A DNA stretch of 52,890 bases from Armatimonadota bacterium. Lineage in GTDB: Bacteria > Cloacimonadota > Cloacimonadia > Cloacimonadales > TCS61. A program made the translations under genes and the position numbers. Shown here piece by piece: positions 9,708 through 16,720 of the stretch (positions are counted from its first letter, which is position 1; each line of letters begins with the position of its first letter). The notes beneath the pieces were generated by a model that saw only the letters and a list, made by a program, of their open reading frames with translations, ran no database searches and was not told the DNA's origin. The stretch is from positions 1-52,890 of the forward strand of contig JABMPU010000183.1 in assembly GCA_013203665.1 (NCBI GenBank), read 5' to 3'.

Positions 9708-10074
9708 ACACTATTGCCCTGAAGTGTGATTATTTGAAGGAATTAATGGTGGACAATACACAAAAAGAAGCGTTTGGGGAATTATTTATAAAGCTTTAAT
9801 AAAGTCAAATATTGACAAAAAAGTATCAGTTCATAGTTTACGACACAGTTTCGCTACTCATTTATTGGAAGCAGTAGAAGACTTGAGATATATACAAAAA
9901 TTGCTGGGACATAAGAATTTAAAAAATACTGAGATTTACCCCGTTGGATACATTTACACTATATTACAAAATCGAAGAAAGAGATTATCCTACGGGGTGA
10001 ATACCCATATTACAAAGAAAGCAATAAATAGAATAAAAAGCCAATTAGACGAGTTAGAGTTGGAAAATGATTAA
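9688..10074 (+). pseudogene. Decayed XerC/D-type tyrosine recombinase (C-terminal part)
   Basis: In one frame the sequence reads LLREYYKHYCPEV, an in-frame TGA at 9727, then [17 protein letters not shown] and [33 protein letters not shown], and finally [18 protein letters not shown]. The [12 protein letters not shown] box and LLGHKN box carry the His-x-x-Arg and His catalytic residues of tyrosine recombinases. The catalytic Tyr is expected in TEIYTH, but here 21 foreign residues are inserted directly after TEIY by a palindromic DNA element (9939-9997). The N-terminal domain is absent and there is an internal stop, so this is a pseudogene. A TTG-initiated ORF from 9865 survives but would lack most of the fold. 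Confidence 0.75.
9939..9997. repeat. Palindromic mini-element inserted in frame in the recombinase
   Basis: Terminal inverted repeats CCCCGTTGGATA (9939-9950) and TATCCTACGGGG (9986-9997) match at 11 of 12 positions. The insert is 63 bases long and keeps the reading frame, splitting TEIY from THITK. A short direct repeat TACC flanks it (9937-9940 and 10002-10005), consistent with target duplication. It resembles the in-frame palindromic elements known from Rickettsia in behaviour; no sequence kinship is claimed. Confidence 0.6.
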
Positions 10075-10103
10075 TATCGCAAAATTGGGAAAAGTTTGCA
10101 TAC

Positions 10104-10120
10104 ACTCCCAAATCGGGAGT
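10104..10120. repeat. Small CCCAAA-type hairpin
   Basis: ACTCCC-AAATC-GGGAGT inverted repeat in the gap between the recombinase remnant and the phosphoesterase gene. It resembles the palindrome inside the coding sequence at 48406-48427 (CCCAAA core, G-rich right arm). The rest of 10075-10284 shows no gene; AGAGGAG at about 10273 is the ribosome site of the next gene. Confidence 0.45.
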
Positions 10121-10284
10121 ATCCCCGAACTTTTTTATGAATCTAATAAAATAAGAATATTAGCTTATGACTCAAAAAAAATATTGGTAGTAATAGGTTA
10201 GTTAGGTTTAATTATGATTTAATTCCAGATATTAATTCTAATTTAAAACAAAGCTGAAAATAAAAAAAATTAGAGGAGTATGCA

Positions 10285-13200
10285 ATGCGAGAAACTAACA
10301 TTTTAATGATTTCAGATATACATGTTGGGGAGAATTTTTTTTTAACAGATGATGAATCTATAGATTTATATGATTGTACAGCAATAGAGTATTTAGCTCG
10401 GAAAGTCAGTTATGATTATCATAAAAATTTTAACTATTTACCAGACATCATTGTAATAGCAGGTGATTTATCTGAGAAAGGAGAAATAGATGAATTAAAA
10501 GATGTTTCTAAATTTATTAATTTTTTGATAGATTATTTAAATAATAGATTTGATAAAGAAAATAATACTATTAGCAAAGAAAACATAGTAATTGTTCCGG
10601 GTAATCACGATGTTAATTTTAAAGATTGTGAAAAAAATATGGATCCTAGAAAATATAATAATAAAGCTTGGAAAGTAGAAGAAAAACTATTAAATTTCAA
10701 ATCTTTTTTTGATGAGTTCTACAGGAAAACTAAGAAGAATATTGAATTTGATTATAGCCAAGGTTATACATACTATCCATTCTATGAACATTCATTAGTT
10801 ATTTTAGGTTTGGATTCATGCAGAAGAATAAGCCATTTGAAAGATGATAATTGCGGTTGGATAATGCCGCATCAAATAAATAAGGCAAATAAATTTATTA
10901 ATGAAATGATAGGAGATAGTGATTTCCTAAAAATAGCAGTATTTCATCATAATCCATATCCAGCACCCGAATTTAACAAGGAGATTCAGGATGATTTTTT
11001 ATTAAGTTATGATTCAAACAAAATTTCATTTGCTTCTGGAGAATTCAAGATATTAATGCATGGACATATACATACTAATTCTTTTCATCAGGAAAAAATC
11101 GGTAACCATAAAATGTATGTAGGTGGAACAGGAACATTAAGTAGAAAGACTGTTGGAAATGATTTTGGTTACCTATATACTGTGACAAAGTTAAGTACTG
11201 AACATAAAAAAGGATACAGATTAATTAGTAGAAGATTAAATATTTCTGCAGGAAAAAATGATGAAATTGGAAGAGGTAAATGGGAAAAAGCAGGAACAAC
11301 AATAACACATCCTCTTACTTATTTGGGTAGAAGAGCAAAAAAGGATAGTTTAGTAAAAAAATATCTGAAAAGATTACCAACTAAAACGACATTAAATAAA
11401 ATAGAATATAAAAAAAAAATAGAATTATTTTATCATTTTAAGATTTTACTAGAGCCAGATAGATCATTGTCTCTTTTAAAAGATTTGAGAAAATCGTGCA
11501 AAAATATTTTTGATATCAACTACATTGATGCAATGTTGCGTGAGGTAGAAATACAGATACTGTCGAATCAAGGTGAGCAAAGAAGCGTGATAAGATCAAA
11601 ATATATTGATTTACTTAATTCAATATCAGAGAATAAGATAAGTACAAATCATGATACTTTATTGCCGGAAGGGATTCTAAAATTAGAAAGAAACAGATTA
11701 GAAATTATTATTGATTATTATTCCTCACCAACAAAAGATAAATACATTAAAAGTTCGATTAGACTAATACAAAATAATATTGAATTAATTAAGCAATATC
11801 CATATATTGAGAATATTGTTATAGTATCACTAATTCCATCTCTCATTAAATGTAAGGAATATGCTTTAGCAAGAAGACATTTATCAATTAATCTTAAAAT
11901 AAACCCAAATAACCCAATATTACATTTTTTATATGCACGAATATTAATGTATGATCTAAGTTTTAGAGAAGCCATTAAAGAGCTTAATATTGCACAGAAT
12001 ATTTTAGGTGAAGATAAAATTTTAGCTATAGAATTTTATTTAAGTCTTTGTCATTATTATAATGGTGATTTAGAAATTTCTGAAAAAATGAATATGGAGA
12101 ATGCAGAAAGATATTCATTTATCCCTCATTTTATAAACAACTATGCTTTTGGTAAATTAAGAGAACTTTTTAGAATACAAAGAAGTGAAATATTCAAAAG
12201 CCCTAAGAAAGCACTTAATTTACTTGAAAGTTTTGTTGACTCTATAGCTGAAATTGGTTGGAATGGAGTATCTCACTTCAACTATGCCCTAATGCTATTT
12301 TTTGCAGACCAGGAAGGCTTACTTGATGAAGCACTTAGAGTAATTACTAAAGATAATATGAGACAAGATTTATTAACCAAAAAGAATAAAATAGAAGCAG
12401 CATTTGTAAGAGCTGAAACAGCTTTGATATCTGAAGATAAAGATTATGTGCGAGGTATTTTTGCTAGGTATTATCAACTAAGTGTAACTAAGAAATTACC
12501 AAATACATTCATGAAAAAGATATTGGATGAGCTCTGTTGGGATGCTGACAATTTTCTTACAATGAAGATACAAATGTATGAACAAAATAAATCATTTCTT
12601 TTTAAAAACCCAAAAATCACAGATCCTTTTAATCATAATCATTTCAACACTCTAAAACGATGGGCCCGGAATATTAACCCAATAAGAGGTGCTTCTAAAA
12701 CAGGTGGTGGGTATTTCATTAAATGGGAGGGAAGAGGAATAATTATTAATCCTGGATCAAATTTTTTAACTTTCTTTAAAATGAATGGTTATTGTATTTG
12801 TGAAATTGATTCAATTGTTATAACTTATTCTGATTTTTATAATTACGAAGAATTTTTAAACCTATTAGAATTAATTGACGAAGTGTATTCTTCTAGAATA
12901 AAGAAAAAAAAAGTAAGAGTATTCTTGAATAAATCAATATCAAATAAGTTTCCTGAATTATTAAATTATGATAAGGATTCAATATTAGGACCCCAAATTA
13001 TCCTAGAAGAAGAAGATAATATACTTGAAAATGATTTAGCAAAAATTAAGATTCTAGATAAAACAACTCCGATTGCAATTTTAAAATTAAGTAATAAGAA
13101 AATAACAAAAAAAATTGCGTTTATTAATGAAAAGAGTAATCTAGAAAATGTCGTTGATAGTTTTTATAACGATATTGATCTTGTTGTCTTTAGTGTTGGA

Positions 13201-13692
13201 GCATTATCAGTTAAAGATATTATGGATGATGAAGTAATGAATTATTTGAATAATTATTGGGTAAATATAAACGAAGATAGTAAATTAGATAGTCAAGCAT
13301 TAGGAATAAAAGAGTTGCTAAAAAGAACCAAGGATAAAAATAATATTTTTCAATCTAAGATGACTACTTTATTAAAATTATCAGAAAAGATGAAGAAAAA
13401 TTCAATTATTGTTCTATCAGATTTACCTCTTGAATTGGGTGATAAGAGACATATGATTGCTAGAGTTCTTAACAGGTATAGAATTGATCTCCAAGTTCTG
13501 ACATCTGATTTAGGGTTACATATCGAATTAAACGAACTCAAAATATTATGTGAATATTCAAATCAATTGGTTGACAATAGAGTTATTGATGAGGAGTGTT
13601 TAGAAGGAAATATATGGGGTCATGTTAGACATTTTTGTAAAGAATTAAGAAGTGATGATAATTTTACAAAATTTTTGGAATTAGATATTTAA
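10285..13692 (+). CDS. Calcineurin-like phosphoesterase fused to helical repeats and a degenerate metallo-beta-lactamase-like domain
   Basis: An 1135-residue protein of unknown role. Residues 1-340 form a calcineurin-type metallophosphoesterase with all metal motifs: DIH (Asp11, His13), GDLSEKGE (Asp61), GNHD (Asn107-Asp109), a FHHNP motif, and HGHIH (His261, His263). Residues of about 350-790 are helical, TPR-like and low in recognisable motifs. From about 807 the text GGGYFIKWEGRGIIINPG, then IDSIVITYSD, and later SDLPLELGDKRHMIARVLN and LTSDLGLHIEL follow the pattern of an MBL-fold hydrolase. The HxHxDH metal box has become YSDFYN (848-853), so that domain should not bind metal. No signal peptide or membrane segment is seen. 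The gene is far more AT-rich than its neighbours, stands alone, and lies in a hairpin-bracketed island beside a recombinase remnant. That points to horizontal transfer, and a defence role is possible. The MBL reading is from motif pattern only. Confidence 0.7.
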   Translation: MRETNILMISDIHVGENFFLTDDESIDLYDCTAIEYLARKVSYDYHKNFNYLPDIIVIAGDLSEKGEIDELKDVSKFINFLIDYLNNRFDKENNTISKENIVIVPGNHDVNFKDCEKNMDPRKYNNKAWKVEEKLLNFKSFFDEFYRKTKKNIEFDYSQGYTYYPFYEHSLVILGLDSCRRISHLKDDNCGWIMPHQINKANKFINEMIGDSDFLKIAVFHHNPYPAPEFNKEIQDDFLLSYDSNKISFASGEFKILMHGHIHTNSFHQEKIGNHKMYVGGTGTLSRKTVGNDFGYLYTVTKLSTEHKKGYRLISRRLNISAGKNDEIGRGKWEKAGTTITHPLTYLGRRAKKDSLVKKYLKRLPTKTTLNKIEYKKKIELFYHFKILLEPDRSLSLLKDLRKSCKNIFDINYIDAMLREVEIQILSNQGEQRSVIRSKYIDLLNSISENKISTNHDTLLPEGILKLERNRLEIIIDYYSSPTKDKYIKSSIRLIQNNIELIKQYPYIENIVIVSLIPSLIKCKEYALARRHLSINLKINPNNPILHFLYARILMYDLSFREAIKELNIAQNILGEDKILAIEFYLSLCHYYNGDLEISEKMNMENAERYSFIPHFINNYAFGKLRELFRIQRSEIFKSPKKALNLLESFVDSIAEIGWNGVSHFNYALMLFFADQEGLLDEALRVITKDNMRQDLLTKKNKIEAAFVRAETALISEDKDYVRGIFARYYQLSVTKKLPNTFMKKILDELCWDADNFLTMKIQMYEQNKSFLFKNPKITDPFNHNHFNTLKRWARNINPIRGASKTGGGYFIKWEGRGIIINPGSNFLTFFKMNGYCICEIDSIVITYSDFYNYEEFLNLLELIDEVYSSRIKKKKVRVFLNKSISNKFPELLNYDKDSILGPQIILEEEDNILENDLAKIKILDKTTPIAILKLSNKKITKKIAFINEKSNLENVVDSFYNDIDLVVFSVGALSVKDIMDDEVMNYLNNYWVNINEDSKLDSQALGIKELLKRTKDKNNIFQSKMTTLLKLSEKMKKNSIIVLSDLPLELGDKRHMIARVLNRYRIDLQVLTSDLGLHIELNELKILCEYSNQLVDNRVIDEECLEGNIWGHVRHFCKELRSDDNFTKFLELDI

Positions 13693-13824
13693 TTTCTATA
13701 GAATTCTTTTTGTTATAGTTATTTTCAATATCTATTTCAAAATGTATAATAGGATAATATTTACGTTGTTAGTCAATAATTTTGGTATTGAAATAAAATA
13801 AAATGATTAAAGCGCTTAACATCG
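13693..13824. other. AT-rich intergenic stretch after the island gene
   Basis: Part of the 352-base gap 13693-14044. It holds no ORF and no strong terminator; TTCTATAGAA at about 13696 is a weak palindrome followed by a short T-run. GCTTAAC at 13814-13820 lies just left of the right island hairpin. The remaining gap holds that hairpin, a T-rich tract at 13890-13900, and the promoter region of the catabolic cluster. Confidence 0.4.
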
Positions 13825-13870
13825 CACTCCACATTCAGATTGAAAGAAAAGCATGAAGAACGTGGCAGTG
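13825..13870. repeat. Right island hairpin with CAGATTGAAAGA loop motif
   Basis: CACTCCAC (13825-13832) pairs with GTGGCAGTG (13862-13870) leaving one extra C unpaired. The loop holds CAGATTGAAAGA (13836-13847), identical to the left island hairpin. GCTTAAC immediately to the left fits the RYYYAAC core of integron attC sites, and the extra-helical base is also an attC trait. The partner core GTTRRRY is not found to the right, so it is at best an attC-like or broken site. Confidence 0.5.
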
Positions 13871-13983
13871 GACAACCATTAAACAATTCTTTTTTTTCTT
13901 ACACTCTCACTCTATATATTATTTAAGTTTTTCCGTTTGATTTAATGCTATTTAAACCCAAGAAATCAAGTTTTGTTATTTGC

Positions 13984-14015
13984 TTGACATTAGATTGGCA
14001 CTGCAAATTCTTGCA
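13984..14015 (+). promoter_or_regulatory. Promoter/operator region of the catabolic cluster
   Basis: A perfect TTGACA (13984-13989) is followed by the inverted repeat TGCAA-ATTC-TTGCA (14002-14006 / 14011-14015), placed where the -10 region is expected. No good -10 hexamer is visible at 17-bp spacing. The palindrome is a possible repressor site. GGAGG at 14036-14040 serves the ATG at 14045. Confidence 0.4.
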
Positions 14016-14044
14016 TAAAAATAATAATCATTTTTGGAGGTTAA

Positions 14045-14962
14045 ATGGCTATAAAAAAACTTGATGATTTAATCGAATTGGCAAAAAAAAGAGCCAAAAA
14101 AAGAGTAGTTATAGCGTATGCTCACGATGATAATTCAATATTATCAGCTCAAGAAGCTTATAAATTGGGTTTGGCAGATGCAACTCTTATTGGAGATGAG
14201 AAGATTATCAAACAAGCTTGCAAAAAGAATAAAATCGATTATAAGAAATTCAAAATCATACACGAACCTGACGAATTGAAATCCGGTATGAAAGCAGTCG
14301 AATTGATCAGGAAGAAGAAAGCTGATATTTTGATGAAAGGTCTGATATCTTCCGATAATTACATAAAATGTATTATCGATAAGAAAAACGGATTGATGAG
14401 ACCAAACGCAGTGCTTGCTCATGTAGCCATTTTTGAAATTCCAACTTATCATAAACTGCTTATAATCAGTGATGCAGCTTTTATTCCTCTGCCAACAATT
14501 CAACAAAAAATTGCCATAACCAATTATCTTGTTTATACTGCTCATAATTTGGGAATAAAGATACCTAAAGTTGCTATTTTATCCTTCACGGAGAAATCAA
14601 ATCCATTAATCGATTCAAGTGCGGATGCTGCCATAATTGCTAAAATGGGAGATAGAGGACAAATAAAAGATGCTTATATCGATGGACCGCTTGCTCTCGA
14701 TGTCGCCATTGATCCTGATAGCGTTATGGTCAAAGGGATAATAAGTAATGTTGCCGGTGATGCCGACTGCCTTGTCTTTCCGCAATTGGAAGCTTCAAAT
14801 ATTTTCTATAAAACACTCACGAAACTGATGCATGCCGAAGCTGCCAGTTATATTGCGGGAACTATTGCACCGGCAATGCTTTCTTCCCGCGGAGATAGTG
14901 AAAAAACCAAACTCTATTCCATTGCTGTCGGATGCCTTATTGCAACTGATCCAAATAAGTAA
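14045..14962 (+). CDS. ptb: Phosphate butyryltransferase (Pta/Ptb family)
   Basis: Predicted cytoplasmic phosphate acyltransferase that interconverts acyl-CoA and acyl-phosphate, with butyryl- or branched acyl groups the likely substrates. The 305-residue length and the conserved blocks ADILMKGLISSDNYIK, FEIPTYHKLLIISDAAF, DAYIDGPLALDVAI and GDADCLVFPQLEASN are typical of Ptb rather than the longer Pta. The second Ptb lies two genes on. No butyrate kinase is in the window, although it would be needed to make ATP from the product. The gene opens the acyl-CoA cluster after a fresh promoter region and a good GGAGG site. Exact acyl specificity cannot be read from the sequence. Confidence 0.88.
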   Translation: MAIKKLDDLIELAKKRAKKRVVIAYAHDDNSILSAQEAYKLGLADATLIGDEKIIKQACKKNKIDYKKFKIIHEPDELKSGMKAVELIRKKKADILMKGLISSDNYIKCIIDKKNGLMRPNAVLAHVAIFEIPTYHKLLIISDAAFIPLPTIQQKIAITNYLVYTAHNLGIKIPKVAILSFTEKSNPLIDSSADAAIIAKMGDRGQIKDAYIDGPLALDVAIDPDSVMVKGIISNVAGDADCLVFPQLEASNIFYKTLTKLMHAEAASYIAGTIAPAMLSSRGDSEKTKLYSIAVGCLIATDPNK

Positions 14963-15013
14963 TGTGTGCCTTTTATGATTTAACAAAAACAATGCGATAA
15001 GGAGTAATTTATT

Positions 15014-15379
15014 GTGAAAGATAAAAAAAATGAATTTGCAGCTCTTCCCTATCCTGAGATGATCAAAAATCTTTCTAAAATCGAAATTCCAATCGATGGA
15101 ATTCAAGGCTGGCTTTTACAAAGCAAGACTAAGCAGGTTGTATTCTTTGATATCGAACCTGTTGGAAAAATGCCCGACCATTCTCATTGTGCTCAATGGG
15201 GAATAATGCTTGCCGGTGAGATGGAATTGACGATTGCAGGACAAACAAAAATTTATCGTAAAGGTGATAGCTATTTTATTCCTGATGGAGTAATTCATTC
15301 AGCGAATTTTCCGTCTCATGTAAATGTCATCGATGTTTTTGACGATACCAACAGGTATTCTATCAAAGGAGAAAGTTAA
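15014..15379 (+). CDS. Small cupin-domain protein
   Basis: A 121-residue single-domain cupin starting at GTG 15014. The beta-barrel motifs are visible: HSHCAQWGIMLAGEMELTI (cupin box 1, HxH...G) and the second box GDSYFIPDGVIHSANF with a histidine. It could bind a metal through these histidines. It sits between the two ptb genes, and its last base is the first base of the following ATG, so the two are probably translationally coupled. It could be a small-molecule sensor, isomerase or enzyme of the pathway; the sequence does not decide. Confidence 0.75.
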   Translation: MKDKKNEFAALPYPEMIKNLSKIEIPIDGIQGWLLQSKTKQVVFFDIEPVGKMPDHSHCAQWGIMLAGEMELTIAGQTKIYRKGDSYFIPDGVIHSANFPSHVNVIDVFDDTNRYSIKGES

Positions 15380-16296
15380 TGGAAATTCGCAAACTCGATC
15401 AGGTTTTTGAGCATCTTAAAACAATTGAAAAGAAAACTATTGCCGTGGTTGCTGCTGAAGAACAGGACATTTTGAATGCAGTTAAAGTGGCTGTAACTAA
15501 TGGTTATGTGAATGCAATTCTGGTAGGAAATAAAGTTAAGATTTCAAAAATCGCTTCAGACATCGATTTCAATATTTCCGGTTTGGAAATAATTGATGAG
15601 AAAGATTCAAAAATCTCTGCTAAAATTGCGGTTAAGCTTATTCGTGAAGATAAAGCGGATGTTCTGGTAAAAGGTCTGGTAGGAACAGCAGATTATTTAA
15701 AAGCAATTCTAAATAAAGAAACCGGTATTCTTCCTCCCAAAGCTATTTTATCTCATGTCACAATTCTGGAATATCCAACCTATCATAAGCTGCTTTTTGT
15801 AAGCGATATTGCTGTGATTTTCCAACCCAACCTGGAACAGAAAATCGCCATGACCAATTATTGCATTGAAGTAGCTCATGCTTTCAATATTGAAAAACCA
15901 AAAGTTGCTATGCTGAATTGCTCGGAAAAAATTGCACTCGATTACCAGAATTCTTACGATGCTGCCATCATTACTCAAATGGGCAGAAGAGGACAGATCA
16001 AAAATGCCATCATCGATGGACCAATGGCTATGGATTTAGCTGTTTCCAAGAAATCCTGTTTAACCAAGAAATTTGATAGTCCGGTTGGTGGTGATGCCGA
16101 TGCAATTGTATTTGGAAATATTGAAGCCTGCAATTCTTTCTACAAAACTGGAGTTTACTTGGCAAATGCTAAAATGGCAGGCATAATCATGGGTGCAAAA
16201 GCTCCTGTTGTTCTAACTTCACGCAGCGACAGCGATGAATCAAAATTATTTTCAATTGGTGCGGCAGCATTAGTAGAAAGTAAGAAAAATTGTTAA
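15379..16296 (+). CDS. ptb: Phosphate butyryltransferase (second copy)
   Basis: A second 305-residue Ptb-family acyltransferase, clearly paralogous to the one at 14045. Shared blocks include VLVKGLVGTADYLK, LEYPTYHKLLFVSDIAV, NAIIDGPMAMDLAV and GDADAIVFGNIEACNSFY. Identity to the first copy is moderate, so the two probably handle different acyl chains (for example straight and branched). The ATG overlaps the stop of the cupin gene by one base. It is followed by a promoter-like region at 16320, so the first transcription unit may end here. Confidence 0.87.
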   Translation: MEIRKLDQVFEHLKTIEKKTIAVVAAEEQDILNAVKVAVTNGYVNAILVGNKVKISKIASDIDFNISGLEIIDEKDSKISAKIAVKLIREDKADVLVKGLVGTADYLKAILNKETGILPPKAILSHVTILEYPTYHKLLFVSDIAVIFQPNLEQKIAMTNYCIEVAHAFNIEKPKVAMLNCSEKIALDYQNSYDAAIITQMGRRGQIKNAIIDGPMAMDLAVSKKSCLTKKFDSPVGGDADAIVFGNIEACNSFYKTGVYLANAKMAGIIMGAKAPVVLTSRSDSDESKLFSIGAAALVESKKNC

Positions 16297-16319
16297 ATAT
16301 TCTCAAATATACAAAATTC

Positions 16320-16357
16320 TTGACAGCATGATTTCAATTTTTATCTAAGATAGATAA
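16320..16357 (+). promoter_or_regulatory. Promoter with palindromic operator before the RHH gene
   Basis: TTGACA at 16320-16325 is followed at -10 distance by a perfect palindrome TTATCTA-AGA-TAGATAA (16341-16357). A palindrome over the -10 region is a classic repressor site. The next gene encodes a ribbon-helix-helix-like protein, so autoregulation is the simplest reading. Confidence 0.5.
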
Positions 16358-16403
16358 TAATCTAAGTAAAATATTTGCTTTCCCTTAAAGAAAGGAGGTA
16401 GAG

Positions 16404-16694
16404 ATGAAAAGACGTAACCACGAAGAACCACCTAAAAAAGCTAACATCACTCTTGAACTCGATGAAGAAATGATTAATAATATAAAAAAAATCGCAACTA
16501 TAAAAAAAATATCTGTATCAGAATTGATTAATAAAGTTTTACATAATTTTGAATACAACTTCAAGAGACTGATTAAAGAAGAAAAAAGCGATATTTCAGA
16601 TGAAGAAAAATATCTTGAATATATGGATTCTCTAAGAAAACTTCTATCAGATTCCGGTTTATCAATAAAATCAAAAAAATATTTAATTGGATAG
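16404..16694 (+). CDS. Small ribbon-helix-helix-like (CopG-type) protein
   Basis: A 96-residue basic protein. The segment KANITLELDEEMINNIKKIA followed by KKISVSELINKVL has the strand-helix-helix layout of RHH DNA-binding proteins, with S-E-L-I in the usual turn position. The C-terminal 40 residues are charged and helical. An AAAGGAGG site precedes the ATG. It stands 26 bases before the first acyl-CoA dehydrogenase and directly after a promoter with a palindrome. It is a good candidate for a local repressor of the dehydrogenase-Etf-Hdr unit. An antitoxin of the RHH class is less likely because no toxin gene is adjacent. Confidence 0.6.
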   Translation: MKRRNHEEPPKKANITLELDEEMINNIKKIATIKKISVSELINKVLHNFEYNFKRLIKEEKSDISDEEKYLEYMDSLRKLLSDSGLSIKSKKYLIG

Positions 16695-16720
16695 TTCCAA
16701 ATTAATTATTCGGAGGTGTA

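Noticed and set aside
13814-13870. True integron attC site
   Set aside because: Only one core (RYYYAAC-like) is present and the matching GTTRRRY is missing. The nearby recombinase remnant is XerC/D-like rather than clearly IntI. It is kept as attC-like only.
13995-14015. Possible sigma54 promoter (TTGGCAC ... TTGCA) before the first ptb gene
   Set aside because: The spacing between the GG and GC elements is four bases too long; sigma54 promoters tolerate almost no change.
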